The translations under genes and the position numbers were made by a program. The notes beneath the pieces were generated by a model. That model saw nothing but the letters and a program-made list of their open reading frames with translations, was not told the DNA's origin and did no database searches. From the IMG/VR virus record IMGVR_UViG_3300042564_002302, positions 1-64,000 of that record: 64,000 nt of DNA. One strand, written 5' to 3'. The DNA is from a virus. This document shows, one piece after another, positions 4,879 through 11,052 of the stretch (positions are counted from its first letter, which is position 1; each line of letters opens with the position of its first letter).

Positions 4879-4919
4879 TTTGAATTCCTTTCTTTTTTCT
4901 GTTGATAACCTTTATCAAC
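4870..4919 (-). promoter_or_regulatory. shared 5' leader: hairpin plus AAAGGAATTC
   Basis: GTTGATAA (4901-4908), 3-base loop, TTATCAAC (4912-4919), then AAAGAAAGGAATTC and the ATG. The hairpin starts within about 7 bases of the predicted transcript start. Confidence 0.5.
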
Positions 4920-4932
4920 TTTCTATAGTAGA

Positions 4933-4954
4933 ACTATAACACCTACCACTGACA
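4933..4954 (-). promoter_or_regulatory. TGTCAG-N10-TATAGT promoter
   Basis: Minus-strand TGTCAG, 10 bases, TGTTATAGT. It drives the gene at 4878. CRP-like site g lies 65 bp upstream of the -10 centre. Confidence 0.7.
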
Positions 4955-4992
4955 AATTGGGGGGTTTTTGGGGTGTTTTTCAAAACTATTTT

Positions 4993-5008
4993 TGTGATTT
5001 AGACCACA
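4993..5008. promoter_or_regulatory. CRP/GlxR-like palindrome (site g)
   Basis: TGTGATTTAGACCACA, with central TA and one arm mismatch. It marks the start of the minus-strand left arm; the plus-strand tRNA region begins shortly after. Confidence 0.55.
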
Positions 5009-5110
5009 TCTAGGGCTATGGGCGCACTAAATGTCCGATTTTTACCTTTTCAGATCGTGCATCATACATGAAAAATATATATTAACATTTTTATAAATCT
5101 GAAAAAGCAG

Positions 5111-5140
5111 TTGACCAAAATAAAAGGGCGGAGGTATAAT
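5111..5140 (+). promoter_or_regulatory. sigma70 promoter TTGACC-N18-TATAAT, leaderless type
   Basis: TTGACC (5111-5116), 18 bases, TATAAT (5135-5140). The first ATG is only 6 bases after the -10, so it falls at the predicted +1. An AT-rich upstream segment (5071-5110) is duplicated at 5543-5585. It probably also transcribes the tRNA. Confidence 0.75.
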
Positions 5141-5146
5141 AAGATC

Positions 5147-5224
5147 ATGAGAACAATACTTGCCATAGCTATAGTCACCACAATGACTTTTATCTTTGGC
5201 ATATGCTTTCAGATATTTGCATAA
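5147..5224 (+). CDS. tiny membrane peptide (25 aa), leaderless
   Basis: Reads MRTILAIAIVTTMTFIFGIC and ends FQIFA. Nearly all hydrophobic, one membrane helix. There is no ribosome site; the ATG coincides with the predicted transcription start, a common format in Actinobacteria. It ends 5 bases before the tRNA. It could be coincidental, but two more mini-genes of the same type follow. Confidence 0.45.
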   Translation: MRTILAIAIVTTMTFIFGICFQIFA

Positions 5225-5229
5225 CCCTA

Positions 5230-5304
5230 GGGGATATAGCTTAATCTGGTTAAAGCATTTGTCTTATATACAAACGACTCTGGGTTCAAATCCCAGTATC
5301 CCTA
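5230..5304 (+). tRNA. tRNA-Ile (anticodon UAU)
   Basis: The acceptor stem GGGGATA pairs with TATCCCT (terminal G-U), the D arm GCTT...AAGC, the anticodon stem TTTGT/ACAAA with loop CTTATAT (anticodon TAT), and the T arm CTGGG/CCCAG with loop TTCAAAT. No CCA is encoded. UAU reads the AUA codon, which is common in this phage but rare in GC-rich actinobacterial hosts, so the tRNA probably supplements the host. It lies between two membrane mini-genes on the same strand. Confidence 0.93.
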
Positions 5305-5307
5305 CAA

Positions 5308-5316
5308 TGATATAAT
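5308..5316 (+). promoter_or_regulatory. extended -10 promoter TGATATAAT, leaderless type
   Basis: TGA-TATAAT, with the next ATG (5323) 6 bases downstream, at the predicted +1. No good -35 is seen; the tRNA 3' end occupies that region. Confidence 0.5.
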
Positions 5317-5322
5317 TATCCT

Positions 5323-5469
5323 ATGCATGATCATGATAATTTTGTAATAGCTACAGGTGGCGGAATAAGTGAGATGACACTTATGTGGATCATCATGGGA
5401 GCTATGGCTATACATCACATTTGGATGTGGCATAAAATGAAATCCAAAAAGTGCAAGTGTAAGAAATGA
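5323..5469 (+). CDS. small membrane protein with basic Cys tail (48 aa)
   Basis: His/Asp-rich start (MHDHDNFVIATGGGISEM), one hydrophobic helix around TLMWIIMGAMAIHHIWMW, then a basic tail KMKSKKCKCKK with two cysteines. N-out/C-in topology is likely. The HDHD, HH and WH residues suggest metal binding, which is inference. Leaderless start; its TGA overlaps the next ATG (ATGA). Confidence 0.6.
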   Translation: MHDHDNFVIATGGGISEMTLMWIIMGAMAIHHIWMWHKMKSKKCKCKK

Positions 5470-5543
5470 ATTGGATACAAGCAACAATTATCTTTGGACC
5501 TATAGTGGTTCTATTAATTGCATTTAGAAAAGACATTTTCTAA
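5466..5543 (+). CDS. tiny membrane peptide (25 aa)
   Basis: Reads MNWIQATIIFGPIVVLLIAF, ending RKDIF: one membrane helix with a short charged tail. It overlaps the upstream gene by ATGA and is presumably translated by coupling. Unknown function. Confidence 0.5.
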   Translation: MNWIQATIIFGPIVVLLIAFRKDIF

Positions 5544-5627
5544 AAAAAATATTATATTAACATTTCTAAATATCTAATATTTTAGTTGACTAAGATATAT
5601 ATGATATATATTCTAGTTGACTAAGAT
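5543..5627 (+). promoter_or_regulatory. duplicated AT-rich promoter-like element
   Basis: An A-run, ATTATATTAACATTTCTAAA, then AGTTGACT at 5584-5591 resembles the upstream part of the 5111 promoter (5071-5116). TTGACT (5586-5591) is followed after 17 bases by TATTCT (5609-5614). TAGTTGACTAAGAT occurs twice (5583-5596 and 5614-5627). No plus-strand gene is seen downstream, so its product may be an RNA, or the element may be decayed. Confidence 0.4.
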
Positions 5628-5722
5628 TTATGTTCTTTTAAATGACGATTATATGTCATATAAGCAAAGTCTGATCTGACTTGAATTTCTTTCTTACATA
5701 TCTCACATACTATAACCTTCAA
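5621..5722 (-). CDS. C2H2-like zinc-finger mini-protein (33 aa), TTG start
   Basis: Reads MKVIVCEICKKEIQVRSDF and ends NRHLKEHKS. CxxC (Cys6, Cys9), 17 residues and HxxxH (His27, His31) form a single zinc-finger-like unit. AAAGGA lies 8 bases before the TTG at 5722. It is alone on the minus strand; a hairpin AGAGCT-TT-AGCTCT (5754-5767) lies in its upstream region. Function unknown. Confidence 0.55.
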   Translation of the reverse strand: MKVIVCEICKKEIQVRSDFAYMTYNRHLKEHKS

Positions 5723-5845
5723 AAGAGTATCCTTTCAAAATGGAACGGCAGCTAGAGCTTTAGCTCTCTTGGCTCATAGAGGCATATAAGCCCAATTAGA
5801 ACCATATATATCTAAAAGTACTATAGTGAGCAATGCCACAGTATA
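5723..5845. other. stretch with no confident gene
   Basis: Only the 5754-5767 hairpin and short open stretches are visible. A minus-strand frame from about 5930 down to 5780 encodes a hydrophobic segment but has no normal start codon. Confidence 0.5.
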
Positions 5846-5937
5846 TCTAAAAAGGCCTTGGAAGCCAATATTAGGAACTTTTAGCCTTAGAGGGTACTCA
5901 TCTATCAGAATGATAGAGTTTGGTACCTTAGAAGGCC
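5846..5937 (-). terminator. structured 3' element with terminal T-run
   Basis: On the minus strand GGCCTT (5937-5932) pairs with AAGGCC (5859-5854), closing about 84 bases. An inner helix pairs GGTAC with GTACC, and a hairpin CTATCA-TTC-TGATAG lies inside it. TTTTT follows at 5853-5849. It begins 10 bases after the stop of the last gene of the thyX operon. It fits a terminator or a stable small RNA made from the operon end. Confidence 0.45.
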
Positions 5938-5946
5938 ATATAGAAT

Positions 5947-6162
5947 TTATTCTTCGGAATTAAGACTAGGTTCTGGACCTAATAGATTTCCCTGTCTATG
6001 TTGATCAAGTAATGTCATGAGTTCCTCGCCTTTTCCGACTCCGTCTGCTATTAAGCAGAGAACGTCGTATATGCGAGATAGCATGATATATGTGACAATA
6101 CCGATATTATCATCAATTGATCCTGGTTGACTAAGATTGTCTTCTGGCGCCGAATCACTCAT
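5947..6162 (-). CDS. conserved phage protein of unknown function (71 aa)
   Basis: Contains DDNIGIVTYIMLSRIYDVLCLIAD and ends LLGPEPSLNSEE. I recognise this short helical family (NIG.V.Y..L.R.YDVL, then a LLGP.P.L tail) from other actinophages, where it is unannotated. It overlaps the end of thyX by 8 bases and is the last gene of the operon starting at 7592. Confidence 0.75.
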   Translation of the reverse strand: MSDSAPEDNLSQPGSIDDNIGIVTYIMLSRIYDVLCLIADGVGKGEELMTLLDQHRQGNLLGPEPSLNSEE

Positions 6163-6850
6163 TTTCGAACACTACCTTATAAGTTTCAGGAAATGAATCC
6201 TTAGTTAGTTCTTTAACAGCTCTAGCATATTCCTGGATCTCAAACTGTGCATCATGTTCTAGTCTCTGCTCTAGGAAGTTTAATACTCCATGTAGAGATG
6301 TTGTCCAACGCCAGCGCACATACATTGAATATGCTGGAAGAAGCATACGAGCAAGTTCTGGAGCAATTCCATCTTCTAGAGCCTCGTGATATTTAGATTC
6401 TCCAAAATCAATGATATGACGCAAAGCCTGTGTGTATTTTGCGCCGATCACTACATTGACAGGTTCCGCCGAGCCCTGCTTAGAGTTTTCTGGAGCTCCA
6501 CGCCATTCATCTGGCAGTGGAAGATAGAAATGTTCCTTCTCTGTAATGTATCGTCGTGAAGATTCATTCCAGCCGTTCTGATCATCAATGTGTGTTGATG
6601 AGACAGCATACTTCCACCACTGTCTTGCTACGAAAAGTGGGGCATAGATTTCAAAAGTAACTGCTGCATGTCTAAAAGGACTCGTGTGATTTTCTTTCCA
6701 TAGAAAGCGGAGTAGGTTTGTATCCTTTGGACTTAATTCTTTTGATTCCTTATCGTAGGAAACTCTGGCTGCATTTACAACTGCAAGGTCATCACCCAAA
6801 ACTGAGACGAGTCTGACTGACCCTTTATCTAGTACTTTTAATTGTGTCAT
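6155..6850 (-). CDS. thyX: flavin-dependent thymidylate synthase
   Basis: It methylates dUMP to dTMP using methylene-THF and FAD/NADPH. The phage-type ThyX signature is visible as FVARQWWKYAVSSTH (residues 73-87), followed by GWNESSRRY (93-101), with HTSPFRHA at 55-62. The C-terminal half has SLHGVLNFLEQRLEHDAQFEI, the substrate-binding helix region. At 231 aa it is of normal length. It overlaps both neighbours, so it is coupled within the lysozyme-thyX operon. With the RNR at 8729 it supplies DNA precursors. Confidence 0.95.
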   Translation of the reverse strand: MTQLKVLDKGSVRLVSVLGDDLAVVNAARVSYDKESKELSPKDTNLLRFLWKENHTSPFRHAAVTFEIYAPLFVARQWWKYAVSSTHIDDQNGWNESSRRYITEKEHFYLPLPDEWRGAPENSKQGSAEPVNVVIGAKYTQALRHIIDFGESKYHEALEDGIAPELARMLLPAYSMYVRWRWTTSLHGVLNFLEQRLEHDAQFEIQEYARAVKELTKDSFPETYKVVFENE

Positions 6851-7043
6851 TTAATGCTGCTTTCATTTTATCGTAATGGTTTAGGCCAATATAAATTTTA
6901 TAGTTGCAGGCCAGGCAATATGCAAAAACCTTATCTTCATTATCAAGGTTCGAGTAAAGAATACCATGAAGGCTATCCAAACCGCAAATAAGCTCATCTG
7001 GATAGCGCTTCATGAATTCTCTGACAATTCGAATGTCAATCAA
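6825..7043 (-). CDS. unknown protein with CLAC motif (72 aa)
   Basis: Contains KRYPDELICGLDSLHG and AYCLACNYKIYIGLN; the CxxC at about residues 43-46 plus Cys20 could bind metal. The reading frame begins at a TTG (7043) immediately after the lysozyme-like gene's TAA; an ATG at 7013 is the alternative start. It overlaps thyX by 26 bases. Family not recognised. Confidence 0.6.
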   Translation of the reverse strand: MIDIRIVREFMKRYPDELICGLDSLHGILYSNLDNEDKVFAYCLACNYKIYIGLNHYDKMKAALNDTIKSTR

Positions 7044-7592
7044 TTATTTTTTAGCTTTCTTGTTTAAGTAAAGCTCTGCATACTGTGCATATGCATCACG
7101 GTACCTAGATTTTCCATAGGTACTCCATGAAGACCAGTCTCGTCCTCCTTGAGACATGTAGAAAGCAATCTTAGCACTCTCTACAGGGTTAAAGAGATCA
7201 GTCTTCTTGTCAAGGTTAAACTTTTCAAGACGGTCCTGTCCTAGGATTCCCAACATGTTGATTTGGAAAATGCCGTAAGAGTTATCTCCTGTTTTTACGT
7301 TACCATTAAACGCCAATGGTCGCCCATTGGATTCTGCTTTTGAAATTGCCCATGCTTCACGGAGGTTAGTTCCTGTAAAGCCAGCAATCTTCAACACTGC
7401 CACTAGATCATCATCGTTCAGTGTAGTAGCTTCAGAAAGAATCTCTTCTTGACTTTTCTGTGCTTCTTGCTGTACAATGTTTTCAGCGGCATATGCCACC
7501 TCTGATTTTGGAGGGATACCTGGGATTAAGACAAGCGCTAGTAAAATACCGCCCAACTTAATCGGGGTCTCGCCCATATTTTGAGTAAACAT
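7044..7592 (-). CDS. secreted lysozyme-like / SLT-type muramidase (182 aa)
   Basis: The hydrophobic segment IKLGGILLALVLIPGIP (about residues 11-27) and a VAYAAEN cleavage-like site form a signal peptide or membrane anchor. The mature part has AWAISKAESNGRPLAFNGN, with the catalytic Glu in ISKAESN, and SYGIFQINM, the typical lysozyme/transglycosylase core, then WSSWSTYGK. It would cleave peptidoglycan and could be the lysis enzyme or act from the cell surface. A consensus promoter at 7600-7628 puts the ATG at the predicted +1. First gene of the thyX operon. No holin was recognised next to it. Confidence 0.85.
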   Translation of the reverse strand: MFTQNMGETPIKLGGILLALVLIPGIPPKSEVAYAAENIVQQEAQKSQEEILSEATTLNDDDLVAVLKIAGFTGTNLREAWAISKAESNGRPLAFNGNVKTGDNSYGIFQINMLGILGQDRLEKFNLDKKTDLFNPVESAKIAFYMSQGGRDWSSWSTYGKSRYRDAYAQYAELYLNKKAKK

Positions 7593-7599
7593 AAATACT

Positions 7600-7628
7600 A
7601 TCTTAACCTAATTCGGAAGGCCTGTCAA
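7600..7628 (-). promoter_or_regulatory. sigma70 promoter TTGACA-N17-TAAGAT, leaderless
   Basis: Minus-strand TTGACA (7628-7623), 17 bases, TAAGAT (7605-7600), then 7 bases to the ATG at 7592. It is divergent from, and overlaps the ribosome site of, the plus-strand glycosyltransferase gene starting at 7632. Confidence 0.8.
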
Positions 7629-7631
7629 GTC

Positions 7632-8648
7632 ATGATTATAAGTTTTAACACAAACCCAGGAAATTTATCTATTAATACTGGATATGGTTATGCAGGTTTC
7701 CATATGGTAACAAGTTTACAGAAACTAGGATACAAAGTTCCGTATAAATATGACAAAGCACCAGTTCAAATAAGCTTTTGTCAACCACAGTTTTTTGATC
7801 ATAAGTCAAATCAATATCAAATTGGTTATATGCCATGGGAATCTACAGAATTTAAAGAAGGTTGGTTAGAAGAATTAAATTCATGTGATGAAGTTTGGAC
7901 AACTTCTGAATGGTGTAAAAATATTTTTATCAAGGCGGGTATTGAAAAACCTATATATGTATATCATCATGGTATTGAAGATATATGGACACCATTAAAA
8001 AGAACTAGAGGAAATACTTTAAGATTTCTACATGTTGGAGAACCAGCACCTAGAAAAGGTGGACAAATGGTTCTTGAAGCCTTTATGGAAGTTTTTGGAA
8101 ATGATCCAAGTTATCGCCTGACACTAAAAGCTCATAATCAATCAACTCTTAGAAATCATAATAAATATAATAAAAATAATATATTTAATAATATATATAA
8201 TATTAATGATATATCTAATATATATAATAATATATCTATTATAACAAATGAAGTTACTACAAGTCAACTCGTGGGATTATTTCATACTCATCACGCTCTA
8301 TTATATCCATCTTACGGAGAAGGTTTTGGTTTCATTCCGCTTCAAGCACTTGCAACTGGCATGCCAACAATTTGTACTGGAGAATGGGCACCATATAAAA
8401 ATTACTTACACGATCTTGCCGTAGATTCTCAATATGTGGACAGCCCGTGGCACATGATGCACCCTGGACTTGTAGTTGAGCCGTCTTATGAAGATCTTAA
8501 GAGTAAAATGATCAAGGTAGCTGATGACTATGAAACTTACTCAGATAAGTTTTTTGATCAAGCTAAAGCTGTACATGAGGATTACAATTGGTTGCAGTTG
8601 ACCAAGAATGCCTTTAGCAGAATTGAAGAAAAATTTTCTGAAAGCTAG
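7632..8648 (+). CDS. GT-B fold glycosyltransferase (GT4-like)
   Basis: The N-terminal half starts MIISFNTNPGNLSINTGYGY and has DEVWTTSEWCKN and VYHHGIED, typical of phage and bacterial GT4-like enzymes. The C-terminal half has FLHVGEPAPRKGGQMVLEAF and YPSYGEGFGFIPLQALATGM, the nucleotide-sugar binding motif. The start at 7632 is preferred over an upstream ATG at 7581 because GGAAGG precedes it. Between the domains lies an Asn/Ile-rich insert encoded by nearly pure A/T (8155-8245). It may glycosylate virion proteins, DNA or host surface; target unknown. Confidence 0.85.
   Translation: MIISFNTNPGNLSINTGYGYAGFHMVTSLQKLGYKVPYKYDKAPVQISFCQPQFFDHKSNQYQIGYMPWESTEFKEGWLEELNSCDEVWTTSEWCKNIFIKAGIEKPIYVYHHGIEDIWTPLKRTRGNTLRFLHVGEPAPRKGGQMVLEAFMEVFGNDPSYRLTLKAHNQSTLRNHNKYNKNNIFNNIYNINDISNIYNNISIITNEVTTSQLVGLFHTHHALLYPSYGEGFGFIPLQALATGMPTICTGEWAPYKNYLHDLAVDSQYVDSPWHMMHPGLVVEPSYEDLKSKMIKVADDYETYSDKFFDQAKAVHEDYNWLQLTKNAFSRIEEKFSES
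8155..8245 (+). repeat. A/T-only low-complexity insert inside the glycosyltransferase gene
   Basis: AATAATATATTTAATAATAT-type sequence for about 90 bases, encoding Asn/Ile/Tyr-rich residues between the two GT-B domains. It contains many AUA codons. It keeps the frame, so the protein probably tolerates it as a surface loop. Confidence 0.75.
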
Positions 8649-8675
8649 ACTTTCTAAAATCTATTTAGTACAATT
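8647..8675 (+). promoter_or_regulatory. promoter TAGACT-N17-TACAAT for the RNR gene
   Basis: TACAAT (8670-8675) with a moderate -35 at 8647-8652 overlapping the preceding stop codon. The leader holds a small hairpin ACCCA...TGGGT (8696-8711) and the ribosome site AGAGGAGA. No B12 riboswitch is apparent in this short leader. Confidence 0.5.
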
Positions 8676-8728
8676 GGTAATATCACATAACAAACCCATT
8701 AGAGTGGGTCCTAGAGGAGACTTTTAAA

Positions 8729-10660
8729 ATGCAAGAAACAATTCAAAATCCATACGAGAACTTTATCGCTTTGTCAAGATATGCGAGATGGCTTCCAGAA
8801 GACAATCGTCGTGAGACATGGGGAGAAACAGTAGATCGCTTTGTGTCATACATGACAAAGCATCTAAAAGAGAATCATAGCTATGAGCCATCGGCATCAC
8901 TTACCTTAGAAATTAGAGACGCAATTTTTAATCGTGACATTATGCCATCAATGCGTTCTGTTATGACTGCTGGTTCCGCTTTGGATAGAGATAATGTTGC
9001 TGGATACAACTGCTCTTTCTTGCCAGTCGATTCACTTCGTTCTTTTGACGAAGCAATGTACATTTTGATGTGCGGTACTGGTGTTGGATTCTCTGTCGAA
9101 TCAGTTTATGTTGATAAGCTTCCAATTGTTAATGAGCATTTTGAAAAGTCTAGTACAGTTATTGTTGTTGAAGATTCAAAAGCTGGTTGGGCAAAAGCAC
9201 TTCGTGAGTTGCTTGCACTTCTATGGCAGGGACAAATTCCTACATGGGATGTTTCTCAAGTAAGACCAGCAGGAGCACGTCTTAAGACATTTGGTGGTCG
9301 TGCATCAGGTCCAGAGCCATTGGTAAATCTTTTTGAGTTCTGCGTTACAACAGTAAAGCATGCAGCTGGAAGAAAGCTTCGTCCTATTGAAGCACATGAC
9401 ATTATGTGTAAGGTTGGAGAGGTTGTTGTAGTAGGTGGAGTTCGTCGTTCTGCACTTATCTCACTTTCTGATCTTCGTGATAACGATATGGCTAAAGCAA
9501 AAGCTGGAGCATGGTGGGAAGCAACAGGACATCGTGCACTTGCAAATAATTCAGTAGCATATGCTGATCGTCCTTCGATGTCAGACTTCATTGCAGAGTG
9601 GAAGAATCTTTATGACTCAAAGTCTGGAGAGCGTGGAATTTATAATATCAAGGCTGCACAGAAGCAGGCTGCAAAGTATGGTCGTCGTGATGAGTCAATT
9701 CGTTATGGAACAAATCCTTGCTCAGAAATTATTTTGCGTCCTTATCAGTTCTGCAACCTATCCGAAATCATTGTCAGAGAAGAAGATACGGAAAAGACAC
9801 TTGCACGTAAGGTAGAGCTTGCTACTATTCTTGGAACATGGCAGTCAACACTTACTAACTTTAAGTACCTAAGAAAAATATGGAAAGAAAACACAGAAGA
9901 AGAAAGACTGCTTGGTGTTTCTATCACTGGACAATTTGGCAATGAACTAATGTCTGGCAAGAAGGGTATGGATAAGCTTTCAGACATTCTAAACACTCTT
10001 CGTGAACTTGCAGTATCTACAAACGTAGATGAAGCTGGAAAGATTGGTATTAACCCATCTGCTGCAGTTACCTGTGTTAAGCCTTCTGGTACCGTCTCAC
10101 AGCTTACTGGAGTATCTTCTGGAATGCATCCATGGCACAACGATTATTATATTCGTACGGTTCGTGGAGACAAGAAAGATCCACTTACTCAATTTCTTAT
10201 CGAAGCTGGAGTTCCAGCAGAAGATGATTTTATGAATCCTACACAAACAAAGGTATTCTCATTTCCAATTAAGGCACCAAAGGGAGCAGTTCTTAGAAAT
10301 GACCTAACTGCAATTGAGCACCTTAATATTTGGCTTACATATCAAAGAGCATGGTGTGAGCATAAGCCTTCTATTACCGTTTCTGTTCGTGAAGAAGAGT
10401 GGATGGAAGTAGGAGCTTGGGTTTGGGAGCACTTTGACGAAGTTTCTGGAATCTCATTCTTGCCTTATTCAGATCATACATATAAGCAGGCCCCATATCA
10501 GGATGCAACGGAAGAAGAATACCTTGCTGCAGTGGCAAAGATGCCAGAGCAAATTATGTGGTCTCTTCTTAGCATGTATGAGACAGAAGACACTACTTCT
10601 GGAACTCAAAATCTAGCATGCTCTGCAGATGCAGGCTGTGAAGTGGTTGATATTAGTTAA
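8729..10660 (+). CDS. nrdJ: adenosylcobalamin-dependent ribonucleotide reductase (class II, monomeric)
   Basis: It reduces ribonucleotides to deoxyribonucleotides. Residues expected of the class are visible: redox Cys95 in YNCSF, the radical site TNPCSEI (Asn329, Cys331, Glu333), partner Cys342 in FCNLSEI, and a C-terminal Cys pair (Cys631, Cys637 in ACSADAGC) for regeneration. GTGVGFSVE at about 116-124 and VKPSGTVSQLTG are conserved loops. At 643 aa it is a compact monomeric type with no separate small subunit. It has its own promoter and ribosome site AGAGGAG. The enzyme depends on host B12, so the host must supply cobalamin. Confidence 0.93.
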   Translation: MQETIQNPYENFIALSRYARWLPEDNRRETWGETVDRFVSYMTKHLKENHSYEPSASLTLEIRDAIFNRDIMPSMRSVMTAGSALDRDNVAGYNCSFLPVDSLRSFDEAMYILMCGTGVGFSVESVYVDKLPIVNEHFEKSSTVIVVEDSKAGWAKALRELLALLWQGQIPTWDVSQVRPAGARLKTFGGRASGPEPLVNLFEFCVTTVKHAAGRKLRPIEAHDIMCKVGEVVVVGGVRRSALISLSDLRDNDMAKAKAGAWWEATGHRALANNSVAYADRPSMSDFIAEWKNLYDSKSGERGIYNIKAAQKQAAKYGRRDESIRYGTNPCSEIILRPYQFCNLSEIIVREEDTEKTLARKVELATILGTWQSTLTNFKYLRKIWKENTEEERLLGVSITGQFGNELMSGKKGMDKLSDILNTLRELAVSTNVDEAGKIGINPSAAVTCVKPSGTVSQLTGVSSGMHPWHNDYYIRTVRGDKKDPLTQFLIEAGVPAEDDFMNPTQTKVFSFPIKAPKGAVLRNDLTAIEHLNIWLTYQRAWCEHKPSITVSVREEEWMEVGAWVWEHFDEVSGISFLPYSDHTYKQAPYQDATEEEYLAAVAKMPEQIMWSLLSMYETEDTTSGTQNLACSADAGCEVVDIS

Positions 10661-10671
10661 GACCGCTTGTG

Positions 10672-10680
10672 TGATAAAAT
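10672..10680 (+). promoter_or_regulatory. extended -10 TGATAAAAT before the tail-fibre block
   Basis: TGTGATAAAAT directly after the RNR stop codon, 24 bases before the next ATG. The -35 is weak. Confidence 0.4.
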
Positions 10681-10704
10681 TAAGTTATATCACCAGGAGA
10701 TTTC

Positions 10705-11052
10705 ATGTCTTTTATCACTAAGAATTTTAATGTAGATCAAGGCTCTACTTTTACCTTTTCCATAGTATGGAAAGATGGTAATGACCAGCCAATTGATGTA
10801 ACTGGATACTCTGCAAAAATGCAGGCTAGAGATTCTCAAGGCGGAAAGATACTTGCTTTTACACTTACTCACACAGATGGCATAGTAGTTGGTGGTTCAA
10901 ATGGAACTATATCAGTTACTATAAGCCCAGAGAGAACAAACAAGTTAATATTCCCAAAGACATTCTACGATATTCTTATAACCTCACCTTCTGGCACAAA
11001 AACCAGAATCCTTGAGGGAGTAATTACTCCAAATAGGGCGGTAACAGTTTAA
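10705..11052 (+). CDS. small beta-rich virion-associated protein (115 aa)
   Basis: Begins MSFITKNFNVDQGSTFTFSI and contains PIDVTGYSAKMQARD and ERTNKLIFPKTFYDI. This pattern (a strand-rich domain with a DVTGYSA.M..R motif) is familiar from baseplate and tail-associated small proteins of many phages. The ribosome site CCAGGAGA fits. It opens the fibre block and overlaps the next start by one base. The exact role is inferred from position. Confidence 0.65.
   Translation: MSFITKNFNVDQGSTFTFSIVWKDGNDQPIDVTGYSAKMQARDSQGGKILAFTLTHTDGIVVGGSNGTISVTISPERTNKLIFPKTFYDILITSPSGTKTRILEGVITPNRAVTV

Noticed and set aside
5302-5487. 61-aa minus-strand frame opposite the membrane mini-genes
   Set aside because: No ribosome site, overlaps the tRNA 3' end, and the plus-strand genes explain the sequence better.
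5780-5930. Minus-strand hydrophobic frame (FRYTVALLTIVLLDIYG)
   Set aside because: It overlaps the structured element and has no ATG start; only internal GTG/TTG codons without a ribosome site. It remains a weak possibility.
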